Part shown: positions 38,200-47,700 of the stretch, piece by piece | Layout of the letters: every line of letters begins with the position of its first letter | Numbering within the stretch: position 1 is the stretch's first letter | DNA from: Sphingomonas panni | Lineage (GTDB): Bacteria > Pseudomonadota > Alphaproteobacteria > Sphingomonadales > Sphingomonadaceae | DNA length: 64,000 bases | NCBI RefSeq assembly: GCF_022664435.1 | Contig: NZ_JAKREU010000001.1 | Span: forward strand, 124,001-188,000 | Reading direction: 5' to 3' | The notes under the pieces: generated by a model | Databases searched by the model: none | What the model saw: only the letters and a program-made list of their open reading frames with translations | What the model was told of the DNA's origin: nothing | Position numbers and translations under genes: made by a program

Positions 38200-39627
38200 T
38201 CAGCCTTCCAGCGAGCGCATCAGCGTACGCACGGCGCTGTCGATCTCGCGGTCGACGCCACGCAGTTCCTCGATCCGGCGCACGGCGTGGATCACGGTCG
38301 AATGGTCGCGATTGCCGAACTTGCGGCCGATCTCGGGCAGCGAGCGGGTGGTCAGCCGCTTGGCAAGGTACATCGCGACCTGACGCGGACGGGCAATGAC
38401 CTGCGCGCGGCGGGCCGATACTAGATCAAGCTGCTTCACCTCGAAATGCGCCGACACCGCGCGTTGGATATCGTCGATCGTGACGCGCTTGGCGGGGCCG
38501 GCCAGCATCTCGCCCAGCGTCGCGTGCGCAAACGCCATGTCGATCGTCTCGCCGGTCAGCGATGCATAGGCGACGAGGCGGTTGAGCGCCCCTTCCAGTT
38601 CGCGCACGCTGCCGCGAATCCGTCCGGCGAGCAGGTCGATGACATCCTCGGGCACCGGCGTTCCGGGCACCTCGGCCAGCTTGGCCGCCAGGATTTCATG
38701 ACGCAGCTCAGTCTCGGGCGTCTTGATATCGGCGACCAGACCGCCGCCCAGCCGCGAGAGCAGCCGCGGATCGATCCCGTCGAGCAAGGCGGGCGAACGG
38801 TCGCAGGCGATCACCACCCGCTTGCCCGCATCCATGAACGCGTTGATCGTGTGGAGGCATTCCTCCTGCGTCGCGTCCTTGCCGGCGACGAACTGCAGGT
38901 CGTCGATCATCAGCAGGTCGACGCCGCGCAGCCGCGCCTTGAAGCTGTGCGTGTCGCGCGCGCGCATCGCCGCGACGAATTCGAACATGAAGCGCTCGGC
39001 GGGCAGATAGACCGCGCTGGCAGTCGGATCGGCCTCCAGGAACGCATGGCCGATCGCGTGCATCAAATGCGTCTTGCCCAGACCTGTGGCGCTGTGGAGG
39101 AACAGCGGACTGAAGCGCGGCACGCCCGGTTCGGCCAGCGCCTTGGCAGCGTTGAATGCGACCCGATTCGACGGCGCGACCACGAACCGGTCGAAGCGAT
39201 AACGCGGATCGAACGCCGGGCGCTCGGCCGGCGCACGCTGCGGCACCGCCGGCATCGGCGCTGCGACAGCTGCCGCAGCCATCAGCGGCAACGGCGCTTC
39301 GGGCGGCACCGAATCGAACAATGGGGCGGGCGGGACGATTCGCGTGGGCAAGGCAGTGGCGGTTTCGACTAGGACGTCCCGGACCTGGGGCAGTTGCGCA
39401 CGGAATTCATGCGCCAGGCGTTCGGCATAATGGTTGCGGACCCAGTCGGTCATGAAGGCCGACGGGAGCGTCAGACGGACCACGCCATCACCATCGGGCG
39501 CGACCAGTTCCATCGGCTTCAGCCACCGGTCGAACAACCGCTGTCCGGCGGACACGCGCAGGTTCTGGCGCACGCGGGCCCATGCCGCCGCTACCTCCAC
39601 CTGTTCATGATCCACCGGTATCGTCAC
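38200..39627 (-). CDS. dnaA: Chromosomal replication initiator DnaA
   Basis: 475 residues from a GTG at 39627 with GGGAGAG 9 bases upstream; an in-frame GTG at 39657 has a ribosome site too close. Domain I ends before about residue 100, domain II is a short Pro/Ala-rich linker, domain III has Walker A TGLGKTHLMHAIGHAF, Walker B DLLMIDDLQFVAGKDATQEE, and domain IV the DNA-binding signature IGRKFGNRDHSTVIHAV. It opens the origin. The region upstream has four GANTC sites. Neighbour order rpsT-dnaA is as in Caulobacter. Confidence 0.97.
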   Translation of the reverse strand: MTIPVDHEQVEVAAAWARVRQNLRVSAGQRLFDRWLKPMELVAPDGDGVVRLTLPSAFMTDWVRNHYAERLAHEFRAQLPQVRDVLVETATALPTRIVPPAPLFDSVPPEAPLPLMAAAAVAAPMPAVPQRAPAERPAFDPRYRFDRFVVAPSNRVAFNAAKALAEPGVPRFSPLFLHSATGLGKTHLMHAIGHAFLEADPTASAVYLPAERFMFEFVAAMRARDTHSFKARLRGVDLLMIDDLQFVAGKDATQEECLHTINAFMDAGKRVVIACDRSPALLDGIDPRLLSRLGGGLVADIKTPETELRHEILAAKLAEVPGTPVPEDVIDLLAGRIRGSVRELEGALNRLVAYASLTGETIDMAFAHATLGEMLAGPAKRVTIDDIQRAVSAHFEVKQLDLVSARRAQVIARPRQVAMYLAKRLTTRSLPEIGRKFGNRDHSTVIHAVRRIEELRGVDREIDSAVRTLMRSLEG

Positions 39628-39657
39628 TGGCAAAAACTCTCCCGCGCCGGAAAGCAC

Positions 39658-40032
39658 GCTTCCCGACCGCCGTTGGTCCGTCGTTTAAAAATCCCCCCTC
39701 GACCGCGCCGAAGCGGCGATCGCACACGAAGATTCGCGTGGGCCCCGGATCACCGCAAGGGCGTCGGGGAGTGCTGTTTAGGAACCGAAATGCCGGTCGA
39801 TCAAGTCATCAAACGGAAATAAAGACGGTTGACACGCCCCCAACCGCAGAAATGCGTCGGATTTCTTTTTTCGCGTTTAATAACAATATCTTAAGCAGGG
39901 TCGCAGCCGCTGAATCGGCGGAATCCAAGGATTTCCGCCATTTCCCAACGGCTTGATTCGACCCGGCTTCGCGGAACCAAATTAAGCGCGCGCCACGCCC
40001 GGCATCACCGGCGGCCGCAACAGGCCGAACGC
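39658..40032. promoter_or_regulatory. AT-richer intergenic region between dnaA and rpsT
   Basis: About 375 bases, clearly less GC-rich than the coding DNA (for example TTTAATAACAATATCTTAAG near 39877). No TTATCCACA-type DnaA box was seen by eye. GANTC (CcrM) sites at 39731, 39912, 39921 and 39955. The dnaA promoter must be here; a role as replication origin is not supported without DnaA boxes. Confidence 0.5.
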
Positions 40033-40064
40033 AACAAACCCCGCCGGCGCGGTGGCCGACGGGG
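40033..40064 (-). terminator. Intrinsic terminator of rpsT
   Basis: On the minus strand CCCCGTCGGC pairs with GCCGGCGGGG (one mismatch) around CACCGC, followed by TTTGTTGC. It starts 31 bases beyond the rpsT stop. Confidence 0.82.
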
Positions 40065-40095
40065 CATCCTGCTTGCCGACAATGGCGTCAGGCGA

Positions 40096-40359
40096 TCAGG
40101 CGATCGCGCCGACCGCCTTGGTCAGGCGTGCGAACTTGCGGCTCGCGGTGTTCTTGTGCAGCACGCCCTTGGCAACGCCACGGGCCAGTTCCGGCTGCAC
40201 GTTCGACAGCGCGGTGGTGGCCGCTTCGCGGTCGCCGGCGACGATCGCTGCTTCTACCTTCTTCACGAAGGTACGGATGCGGCCGACGCGCGCACCATTG
40301 ATTTCCGCACGACGCGCATTGCGCCGGATACGCTTCTTCGCCTGTGGCGTATTCGCCAT
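40096..40359 (-). CDS. rpsT: 30S ribosomal protein S20
   Basis: 87 residues with the signature [21 protein letters not shown] and [11 protein letters not shown], ending [11 protein letters not shown]. The ATG at 40359 was chosen for this family N-terminus. Single gene with terminator, upstream of dnaA on the same strand. Confidence 0.96.
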   Translation of the reverse strand: MANTPQAKKRIRRNARRAEINGARVGRIRTFVKKVEAAIVAGDREAATTALSNVQPELARGVAKGVLHKNTASRKFARLTKAVGAIA

Positions 40360-40452
40360 GCCGTCCTCGACTCTCGCAAATGATTGGTGCCGATCGAGCA
40401 GATCCCGACCGGAGAAGGTGCGCCCCTTAAACGCTGATCGCTGCGGGGTCAA

Positions 40453-41265
40453 CTATTGCTGGCATTTCCGGCACCAGAAGGTGGAGCGCCCGCCATCGAC
40501 CCGACGCTCGACCACACCGCCACAGGGGCAGGCCTCACCCTCCCGGCCATATACCCGGAACTGCTTGGAAAAATAACCGAGTTCGCCGTCCGGCCGGGCA
40601 TAATCGCGCAGGGTCGATCCCCCCGCCTCTATGGCCGACAACAAGACCGCACGAGTCGCGTCGACCAGCGCCGCGAGTCGTTCCGGTGCGATCTGTCCGG
40701 CGGGGCGGGTCGGTGCGATTCGCGCGACGTTCAGCGCCTCGCAGACATAGATATTGCCGAGTCCCGCAACGATCCGCTGGTCGAGCAGCAGCAGCTTCAC
40801 CGGCGCGATGCGGCCGGCGAATCGGCGCTCCAGATGCTCCGCCGTAAAGTCCGGCCCCAGCGGCTCCGGCCCCAGCGCCATGAACGGCGGCCACGCGGCC
40901 ACCTCGGCGGTCGGCAGCAGGTCGACCGAGCCGAAGCGGCGCGGATCGTTCAGCACGACCTGCCGCCCCGCCGCCGTTTCCAGCACGAGGTGGTCGTGCG
41001 CCAACGCCTCCTCCGGATCGACCCGCCAGCGCCCCGACATGCCGAGGTGAAAGATGAAGCTGTCGCCGCGATCGGTATCGATCAGACCGTATTTCGCACG
41101 GCGCGACAGGCCGGTTACCGTGGCCCCGGTCAGTCGCTGGCCCAGATCGACCGGCATCGCCCGGCGCAGGTCGGCGCGATTGGCGACGACGCGGGTCAGC
41201 CGCTGCCCCTGCAATACGGGGGCCAGACCGCGAACGGTGGTTTCGACTTCGGGCAGTTCGGGCAT
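40453..41265 (-). CDS. mutM: Formamidopyrimidine-DNA glycosylase (Fpg/MutM)
   Basis: 270 residues. The N-terminal PELPEVE with catalytic Pro2 and Glu3 after Met removal, HLGMSGRW, LNDPRRFG, VAGLGNIYVCEAL (H2TH) and the C-terminal zinc finger are present. It excises 8-oxoguanine and FaPy lesions. The first zinc knuckle reads ACPCGG (C-x-C) instead of the common C-x2-C; the second is CRKC. The gene is divergent from ubiE. Confidence 0.95.
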   Translation of the reverse strand: MPELPEVETTVRGLAPVLQGQRLTRVVANRADLRRAMPVDLGQRLTGATVTGLSRRAKYGLIDTDRGDSFIFHLGMSGRWRVDPEEALAHDHLVLETAAGRQVVLNDPRRFGSVDLLPTAEVAAWPPFMALGPEPLGPDFTAEHLERRFAGRIAPVKLLLLDQRIVAGLGNIYVCEALNVARIAPTRPAGQIAPERLAALVDATRAVLLSAIEAGGSTLRDYARPDGELGYFSKQFRVYGREGEACPCGGVVERRVDGGRSTFWCRKCQQ

Positions 41266-41357
41266 GGGATCCTGACGATCGGGACGGTACGCCCCTTGGT
41301 GCAAAGAAAGCTAGGTTCGGTTTGCCCCCGCCACAAGGCGCGGCTAGGGCTGTGCTC

Positions 41358-42089
41358 ATGAACGACACGGTATCCTTCGGTTACGAAGACGTAGCCCCCG
41401 ATGAGAAGACGCGGCGCGTCGGCGATGTGTTTGCGAGCGTCGCGGCACGCTACGACCTGATGAACGACGCCATGTCGGGGGGAATGCACCGGTTGTGGAA
41501 GGACCGGTTCGTCGCACGGGTGAAACCGCAGAAGGACGACTCGATCCTCGACATGGCCGGCGGCACCGGCGACATCGCGTTCCGCATGGCAAAGCACGGT
41601 GCGGCGATCACCGTCGCCGACATCAATCCGGCGATGCTGGGCGTCGGCATGGAGCGCGCCGAGAAGCGCAGGATCGACGGCCTCGTCTGGTCCGAACAAA
41701 ATGCCGAGACGCTGAATTTCGCCGATCGCAGCTTCGACGCCTATACGATCGCCTTCGGCATCCGCAACGTGACCGACATCCCGAAGGCGCTGCGCGAGGC
41801 ACACCGCGTGCTGAAGCGTGGCGGGCGGTTCTTCTGCCTCGAATTCTCGACCGTGACGTGGCCGGGCTTTGCGGACGTGTACGATCAATATTCGCACAAG
41901 CTGGTGCCGAAGCTCGGCAAGCTGCTGGCGAATGACGAGGACAGCTATCGCTATCTGATCGAATCGATCCGGCGCTTTCCCGACATGCCGACCTTCGAGC
42001 GGATGATTGCGGACGCCGGCTTCATCCGTACCCGGGTCGAACCGATCATGGGCGGGCTGGTCGCGATCCATAGCGGGTGGAAGATTTGA
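41358..42089 (+). CDS. ubiE: Ubiquinone/menaquinone C-methyltransferase UbiE
   Basis: 243 residues, a class I SAM-dependent methyltransferase of the ubiquinone pathway. SAM-binding motif I is ILDMAGGTGDIAFRMA, then GMERAEKR, FGIRNVTDIPKALREAHRVLKRGGRFFCLEFS and YRYLIESIRRFPD, all diagnostic of UbiE/COQ5. Its neighbour ubiB, 145 bases downstream beyond a REP element, belongs to the same pathway. Confidence 0.96.
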   Translation: MNDTVSFGYEDVAPDEKTRRVGDVFASVAARYDLMNDAMSGGMHRLWKDRFVARVKPQKDDSILDMAGGTGDIAFRMAKHGAAITVADINPAMLGVGMERAEKRRIDGLVWSEQNAETLNFADRSFDAYTIAFGIRNVTDIPKALREAHRVLKRGGRFFCLEFSTVTWPGFADVYDQYSHKLVPKLGKLLANDEDSYRYLIESIRRFPDMPTFERMIADAGFIRTRVEPIMGGLVAIHSGWKI

Positions 42090-42118
42090 TCGCGATTGCG
42101 CTGGATCATTGCCACGGG

Positions 42119-42215
42119 CGTCATTCCGGCGCAGGCCGGAATCCATGGACACGGCACGGTTGCGGTCCGTCGGGAACCCCCGACACAATGGATTCCGGCT
42201 TTCGCCGGAATGACG
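42119..42215. repeat. REP palindrome pair between ubiE and ubiB (CATTCCGGCGCAGGCCGGAA family)
   Basis: Arms TCATTCCGGCGCAGGCCGGA and TTCCGGCTTTCGCCGGAATG enclose ATCCATGGACACGGC...CACAATGG. Related to the family at 4549 but with a CCGG core. Confidence 0.78.
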
Positions 42216-42234
42216 GTCGGGTAGTGGCCCTCGC

Positions 42235-43767
42235 ATGACCTCTACTATCACCCACACTTGGCGCATCCTGAAATGGGGGCGCACGCTCGCGCGGCATGGC
42301 GCGCTGATCGATATCGAGCGCAATCCGCGCACGCCTCCACGCCTGCGCCGCGTGGTACGTATTGCCCGGCTGGGCGCGCGCGTGCCCAAGACACCGCGCT
42401 ATGCCGAGGCGTTCGCCGCGCTGGGGCCGGCGGCGATCAAGCTCGGCCAGACGCTGGCGACCCGCCCCGACCTGGTCGGCGAAGCAGTCGCGCAGGATTT
42501 GCTGTCGCTGCAGGACGCACTGCCACCGCTGCCGTGGGACGTGGTGCGCCCGGCGATCGAATCGGGCCTGGGGCAGCCGATCGAGTCGCTGTTCGCCTCC
42601 ATCGAGGAAAGCCCGGTCGGCGCCGCGTCGATCGCGCAGGTCCACCGCGCCATGACCACCGATGGCCGCCGCGTGGCGGTGAAGGTGCTGCGGCCGGGCG
42701 TCGAGGCACAGTTCTTCGACGCGATCGACACCTATGAATGGGCCGCCGCCCGGCTGGAGACGATGGGCGGCGAGCTGAAGCGCCTGCGCCCGCGCCTCGT
42801 CATCGAAACGATGAAGCGCTGGACCGCGCGCGAGCTGGACCTGCGCCGCGAGGCCGCCTCCGCCTCCGAACTGGCAGACGGGATGGAGGCCGAACCGGAC
42901 TTCACCGTGCCCGACATCGATTGGCAGCGCACCACGTCGAAGGTGCTGACGACGCAGTGGATCGACGGCATCAAGCTGTCGAACCGCCCCGCGCTGATCG
43001 CTGCCGGCCATGACCTGAACGCGATGGCGACGCGGCTGGTTCGCGCCTTCCTGCGCCAGGCGATCGCCGATGGATTCTTCCACGCCGACATGCATCAGGG
43101 CAATCTGTTCGCCCTGCCCGACGGGCGGATCGCCGCGATCGATTTCGGCATCATGGGCCGGATCGACCGCCGCGCACGGGTGTGGCTGGCCGAGATTCTC
43201 TACGGCCTGATCACCGGCGACTATAAGCGCGTCGCCGAAATCCATTTCGAGGCGGGTTATGTCCCGGCCCATCACAATGTCGCCGAATTCGCCACCGCCC
43301 TGCGCGCGGTGGGCGAGCCGATGCGCGGCCTTGCGGTGAAGGACATGTCGGTCGGCATGATGCTGGATTCGCTGTTCAACATCACCCGCGACTTCGACAT
43401 GCAGACCCAGCCGCACCTGCTGCTGCTGCAAAAGACGATGGTGATGGTGGAGGGCGTGGCGACCGCGCTCGATCCCGACATTAATTTGTGGGAGACGGCC
43501 GCACCGTTCGTGCGCGGCTGGATTCGCGACGAACTGGGTCCGGAGGCGATGGTCGCCGACCGGATCATCACCGACCTGCGCACCTTTGCCCGGCTGCCCG
43601 ACCTGCTCCGCAATATCGAGGCACGCTATCCCGCGCCCGGTGGCGCCCCGCCCTCCCCGCCCTTGCCCGATATCGCGGTGGTGAAGGTCGGCGGCGGCTG
43701 GCGCTATGCCCTCGTCGCGCTGGCGAGCGGCGCGACGGGTGCGGCGCTGGTGCAGCTGCTGGGATGA
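42235..43767 (+). CDS. ubiB: Ubiquinone biosynthesis kinase-like protein UbiB
   Basis: 510 residues, ADCK/UbiB family. KxGQ motif in AAIKLGQTLATRPD, ExD-type motif in LDLRREAASASELA, ATP-site ADMHQGNLFALPDG and metal loop AIDFGIMGRIDRR are visible. Two hydrophobic helices at the C-terminus (around ALVALASGATGAALVQ) anchor it. It is an atypical kinase or ATPase aiding extraction of quinone intermediates from the membrane. It overlaps the next gene by 4 bases (ATGA). Confidence 0.95.
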   Translation: MTSTITHTWRILKWGRTLARHGALIDIERNPRTPPRLRRVVRIARLGARVPKTPRYAEAFAALGPAAIKLGQTLATRPDLVGEAVAQDLLSLQDALPPLPWDVVRPAIESGLGQPIESLFASIEESPVGAASIAQVHRAMTTDGRRVAVKVLRPGVEAQFFDAIDTYEWAAARLETMGGELKRLRPRLVIETMKRWTARELDLRREAASASELADGMEAEPDFTVPDIDWQRTTSKVLTTQWIDGIKLSNRPALIAAGHDLNAMATRLVRAFLRQAIADGFFHADMHQGNLFALPDGRIAAIDFGIMGRIDRRARVWLAEILYGLITGDYKRVAEIHFEAGYVPAHHNVAEFATALRAVGEPMRGLAVKDMSVGMMLDSLFNITRDFDMQTQPHLLLLQKTMVMVEGVATALDPDINLWETAAPFVRGWIRDELGPEAMVADRIITDLRTFARLPDLLRNIEARYPAPGGAPPSPPLPDIAVVKVGGGWRYALVALASGATGAALVQLLG

Positions 43768-44858
43768 TCCGCGCGCGGCCGCCGATATGGCTGTCGTCGT
43801 CCAGCCGGTTCGCGACGCTGCGTCCGGCGATCGCCATCGCCCTTGCGATCCTGTTCACGCTGCTGCTGGCATCCGCCTGGGTCCAGCCGGGTGAGGAGGC
43901 CGCGGTGCGCGGCGGCGGACAGACCGACCTGGGGTTGTATGGCGCCGTAGTCGACGGCCTGCGCGCGGGCGGCGATTATTACGGCGTGGCGGCGCAGGAA
44001 CTGCGCGCGGGCGGCTATCCACTGCGTCCCTTCCCCGCCGTGCGCCTGCCGACGCTGGCGGTAGTGCAGGCCGCCCTGCCCGACGCCGTGCCGATCCTGC
44101 TGCTGCTGGTGCTGGCCATGGCCACCGGGTTCGCCTGGACCCGGCGGATCGGGGAATGGTTCGCGAAGGGGCCGCCGCGCATCACCGCGCTGTTCCTGCT
44201 GGCCGGGGGCATGGTCGCGTTCGTGCAGCCGTCGCTGGTGCATTTCCATGACCTGTGGGCCGGGCTGCTGATCGCGCTGTCGCTGGCGCTGCGTCGCGAC
44301 GATCGCTGGATCGAGCCAGTCGCGATCGCACTGTGCGCCATGCTGATCCGCGAGACGGCGGCACTCTATGCGCTGGTGATGCTGGCGATGGCGCTGGTCG
44401 ACGGACGCCGGCGCGAGGCGCTGGGCTGGGTCGCGGCGCTGCTGGTGTTCGTTGCGCTGCTGTCGCTCCATGCGCGGGCGGTCGACATGATCGCCGGGCC
44501 GCTCGACACGGTATCGCCGGGGTGGAGCGGGCTGCACGGGCCGGGTTTGTTCGCCTCCGCCATGGCGCGGTCGACCGCGCTGACGCTGCTGCCTTGGTGG
44601 CTGGGAGCGCCGCTGGCGATGCTGGCGTTGATCGGGTGGACGGCGGCGCCGGGATCGCTCGGCCTGCGCGCGGCGCTGACCTTTGGCGGCTATGCGGCGG
44701 CAATCGCGCTGTTCGCGCGGACCGACACCTTCTACTGGGTACTGGCCGCCGCCCCCGCCTATCTCGTCGGAATGGCGTTTTTGCCCGATGCCCTGCGCGA
44801 TCTGACGCGCACCTTGCTCGACAGGCGGCGCGTTCGGGTGCAGAGGATCACGCGATGA
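43764..44858 (+). CDS. Polytopic membrane protein of unknown function
   Basis: 364 residues with about nine hydrophobic helices (for example IAIALAILFTLLLASAWV, ILLLLVLAMATGFAWT, ALVMLAMALVDG, LAMLALIGWTAAPG). An early acidic/Gly loop is GGQTDLGLYGAVVDGL, a region reminiscent of glycosyltransferase-type membrane enzymes (Asp near the first loop), but no family can be assigned. It overlaps both neighbours by 4 bases, ubiB before and coaBC after, so it is part of that transcript. Confidence 0.7.
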   Translation: MIRARPPIWLSSSSRFATLRPAIAIALAILFTLLLASAWVQPGEEAAVRGGGQTDLGLYGAVVDGLRAGGDYYGVAAQELRAGGYPLRPFPAVRLPTLAVVQAALPDAVPILLLLVLAMATGFAWTRRIGEWFAKGPPRITALFLLAGGMVAFVQPSLVHFHDLWAGLLIALSLALRRDDRWIEPVAIALCAMLIRETAALYALVMLAMALVDGRRREALGWVAALLVFVALLSLHARAVDMIAGPLDTVSPGWSGLHGPGLFASAMARSTALTLLPWWLGAPLAMLALIGWTAAPGSLGLRAALTFGGYAAAIALFARTDTFYWVLAAAPAYLVGMAFLPDALRDLTRTLLDRRRVRVQRITR

Positions 44859-46033
44859 CACGCATATTGCTGATCGTCGGTGGTGGCATCGCCGCATACA
44901 AGGCGTGCGAGCTGATCCGCCTGCTGCGCGGTGCCGGGCACAGCGTGCGCTGCGTCCTGACCGAGGGCGGGGCGCAGTTCGTGACGCCGATGACGCTGGC
45001 GGCGCTCAGCGAACAACCGGTGCATACCAGCCTGTGGGACCTGAAGGACGAGGCGGAGATGGGCCATATCCAGCTCAGCCGCCAAGCCGATCTGGTCGTC
45101 GTCGCGCCCGCCACCGCCGACCTGATGGCGCGGATGGCGGCGGGACTCGCCGACGACCTCGCCACCACGCTGCTGCTCGCCACCGACAAGCCGGTGCTGG
45201 CGGTGCCCGCGATGAACGTGCGGATGTGGCAGCACGCCGCGACCGTCCACAACGTCGCCACACTGCGTAGCCGGGGTGTCACGGTCATGGACCCTGACGA
45301 AGGCGCGATGGCGTGCGGCGAGTTCGGTCCCGGCCGCCTGCCCGAACCCGCCGCCATCGTCGCGGCGATTGCCGGCATGCGCGCACCGCCCGCGCCGCAG
45401 ACGCTTGCGGGCCGGCATGTGCTGGTCACCGCCGGGCCGACCCATGAGGCGATCGATCCGGTCCGCTACCTCGCCAACCGATCCTCGGGGAAGCAGGGCT
45501 TCGCCATCGCCGCCGCCTGTGCCGCACGCGGGGCGAAGGTCACGTTGATCGCCGGACCAGTAACGCTGCCAACGCCGGCGGGGGTCGACCGGGTCGATGT
45601 CGAATCGGCGCGCGACATGGCCAATGCGGTGGCGCAGGCGCTGCCGGTCGATGCGGCGGTGATGGTCGCGGCGGTGGCCGACTGGCAGGTGGAGGCCGCA
45701 CCTTCCAAGCTGAAGAAGGGCGACGGCCCGCCGGTGCTGACCCTCCTGCCCAACCCCGATATCCTCGCGATGCTGGGCAGAAGCCCGCGTCGCCCGCGCC
45801 TGCTGATCGGCTTCGCGGCGGAAACCGATGACGTCCTGACCCATGCCGCCGCCAAGCGGACTGCGAAGAATGCCGACTGGATCGTCGCCAACGATGTGTC
45901 GGGCGACGTGATGGGCGGCGACCGCAACCATGTCCATCTCGTCACCGCGAACGGCGTCGAACATTGGGCCGAGGCGCCCAAGGGCGATATCGCCGCGCAA
46001 CTGGCCGATCGGATCGCCGATGCGCTGGCTTAG
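44855..46033 (+). CDS. coaBC: Bifunctional phosphopantothenoylcysteine decarboxylase/phosphopantothenate-cysteine ligase
   Basis: 392 residues. The N-terminal CoaC flavoprotein domain has GGGIAAYKACELIRLL, catalytic His in EMGHIQLSRQADLVVVAPATA, PAMNVRMW and the Cys-containing MACGEFGPGRLPEP. The CoaB ligase domain (about 185 on) has VLVTAGPTHEAIDPVRYLANRSSGKQG and the NDVSGDVMGGDRNHV nucleotide region. These are two steps of coenzyme A synthesis from phosphopantothenate. Confidence 0.96.
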   Translation: MTRILLIVGGGIAAYKACELIRLLRGAGHSVRCVLTEGGAQFVTPMTLAALSEQPVHTSLWDLKDEAEMGHIQLSRQADLVVVAPATADLMARMAAGLADDLATTLLLATDKPVLAVPAMNVRMWQHAATVHNVATLRSRGVTVMDPDEGAMACGEFGPGRLPEPAAIVAAIAGMRAPPAPQTLAGRHVLVTAGPTHEAIDPVRYLANRSSGKQGFAIAAACAARGAKVTLIAGPVTLPTPAGVDRVDVESARDMANAVAQALPVDAAVMVAAVADWQVEAAPSKLKKGDGPPVLTLLPNPDILAMLGRSPRRPRLLIGFAAETDDVLTHAAAKRTAKNADWIVANDVSGDVMGGDRNHVHLVTANGVEHWAEAPKGDIAAQLADRIADALA

Positions 46034-46835
46034 CCCCCTGCTCCTCCTCGCCGCCGCCGGCTGTGCGACGCACGGGTCGCCCCCCGCACCGGTGGCGGCA
46101 CTGGCCGGACAGAGCTTCGGTCCCAGCGCGCCACGCGACGTGCGGACCCTCGTCCTGCTGCTGCACGGCGATGGCGACGCGATGGTGCCAGCCGAATTCG
46201 CCGGATCAGCCCAGCGGCTGGCCGATGCCATTCCGCATAGCCGCGCCGTCGCGCTGCTGCGGCCGGGCTATCACGATGCGGCCGGCAACCGCTCGCCGGG
46301 CCTGCGCGGCGGGATCGACGGCGACGCCTGGACCGCAGACCGGATCGCGGCGGTGGCCGATACGATCAAGTCGTGGCGCGCCCGCTACCCTCAGGCACGG
46401 ACCATATTGGTCGGGCAATCGGGTGGTGCCGCGATGGCAGCGGCCCTTGCCGGACTGCGGCCCGGTCTGGTCGACGGGATCGTGCTGGCCGGTTGTCCAT
46501 GCATGTTGCCCGAATGGCGCAAATTCCGTGCGAAACAGGGGGCCGGGGGCTTTGCCGCGCCGGTCGAGAGTTTCGATCCGCTGATGACCGTCGGCGGGGT
46601 CGCGCCGGTTACCCGCGTCGCCCTGCTGGTCGGGGCCGACGACAAGGATACGCCGGCGCGCTTCTCCCGCCCCTATGCCGAGGCGCTGGCGCTGCGCGGC
46701 ATCGCCACCGATTTCCGGGTGCTGCCGGGGCGCGGCCACGACCTGCTGGGCGATCCCGACCTGATCGATGCGGTGCGCCGCATGTCGGCCGATCCGGCGC
46801 TGGTCGAACCCAGGACCGCGATGGTGACGCCATGA
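46020..46835 (+). CDS. Alpha/beta hydrolase, lipoprotein
   Basis: 271 residues from ATG 46020, overlapping coaBC by 14 bases. A lipoprotein signal with AAAGCA box ([11 protein letters not shown]), then an alpha/beta hydrolase: [10 protein letters not shown] (oxyanion region), nucleophile in [11 protein letters not shown], acid in VGADDKDTP, and His in [10 protein letters not shown]. Esterase or phospholipase-like, periplasmic or outer membrane. Substrate unknown. Confidence 0.8.
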   Translation: MRWLSPLLLLAAAGCATHGSPPAPVAALAGQSFGPSAPRDVRTLVLLLHGDGDAMVPAEFAGSAQRLADAIPHSRAVALLRPGYHDAAGNRSPGLRGGIDGDAWTADRIAAVADTIKSWRARYPQARTILVGQSGGAAMAAALAGLRPGLVDGIVLAGCPCMLPEWRKFRAKQGAGGFAAPVESFDPLMTVGGVAPVTRVALLVGADDKDTPARFSRPYAEALALRGIATDFRVLPGRGHDLLGDPDLIDAVRRMSADPALVEPRTAMVTP

Positions 46836-47269
46836 TCGCGCTGCGCATCCTTCGCCTGCCCCATGGTGCCGGCCTGCCGCTTCCCGCCTATGCCACCGCA
46901 GGTGCGGCGGGGATGGATGTGGTCGCGGCCGAGGATGTCGACCTCGCCCCCGGCGCACGCCGGGCAATCGCCACGGGCTTCGCGATGGCGATCCCGGAGG
47001 GGTATGAGGTGCAGGTCCGCCCACGCTCCGGCCTGGCGCTGAAGCACGGCATCACCTGCCTCAACACGCCGGGCACGATCGACAGCGACTATCGTGGCGA
47101 GGTGAAGGTGATTCTCGCCAATCTCGGGCACGAAGTGTTTCGCGTGGTACGGGGCGAACGAATCGCGCAGCTGGTGCCGGCCGAAGTGACCCGCGCGAGC
47201 CTGTGCGAAGTCGATGTGCTGGACGATACCGAACGCGGTGTCGGCGGGTTCGGGTCGACCGGACGATGA
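46832..47269 (+). CDS. dut: Deoxyuridine 5'-triphosphate nucleotidohydrolase
   Basis: 145 residues, normal for trimeric dUTPase, which hydrolyses dUTP to dUMP. Motifs in order: [41 protein letters not shown] and the C-terminal ATP-loop-like [11 protein letters not shown]. It overlaps the hydrolase gene by 4 bases. Combined with coaBC in one conserved alphaproteobacterial operon. Confidence 0.96.
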   Translation: MIALRILRLPHGAGLPLPAYATAGAAGMDVVAAEDVDLAPGARRAIATGFAMAIPEGYEVQVRPRSGLALKHGITCLNTPGTIDSDYRGEVKVILANLGHEVFRVVRGERIAQLVPAEVTRASLCEVDVLDDTERGVGGFGSTGR

Positions 47270-47700
47270 TGGCTCTCGCCCTGCTCGGCCTGACCGCGCA
47301 GCTGGCGCAGGGCATTTCGCCAGTCACGCCGCCGCCGGTGGCCCCGCTGCCGCAAACCCGGTCGCCGATCGACTGGCAGGCACTGCCGCCATTGCCCTAC
47401 CGCTACACGCCGCGGCCGACCGCGCGGATGAATGCATTCGTCCAGTCCGAATTCGCACGTTCGGGATGTCCGCTCCCGGAGCCAAGCACGGGACGAGTGC
47501 AGGTGCAGGTCGACGTCGCGGTGCTGATCGGCGAGGATCACGTCGTGCGCGCGACGATCCCGCGCGCCATCGCATGTCCGACCGTCGAACAATATGCTGC
47601 CGGACTGGTGGTCAGCTACGCGCGCGGCAACCTGGTGCCCCGCTTCGTCAATGCCGGCAGCTGGTATCGCGCGGTGCTGGTCTTCGACTGGGCCGCATGA
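47266..47700 (+). CDS. Small secreted protein, possibly TonB-C-like fold
   Basis: 144 residues; the N-terminus [16 protein letters not shown] is a signal peptide. The mature part is Pro-rich, then has [21 protein letters not shown] and [28 protein letters not shown], a pattern of strands ending like the C-terminal domain of TonB-type proteins. That resemblance is inference. It overlaps dut and the moeB-like gene by 4 bases each. Confidence 0.6.
   Translation: MMALALLGLTAQLAQGISPVTPPPVAPLPQTRSPIDWQALPPLPYRYTPRPTARMNAFVQSEFARSGCPLPEPSTGRVQVQVDVAVLIGEDHVVRATIPRAIACPTVEQYAAGLVVSYARGNLVPRFVNAGSWYRAVLVFDWAA

Noticed and set aside
39658..40032. Replication origin next to dnaA
   Set aside because: AT-richer DNA is present, but no DnaA boxes were seen by eye. 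A genome-wide GC-skew plot would be needed.
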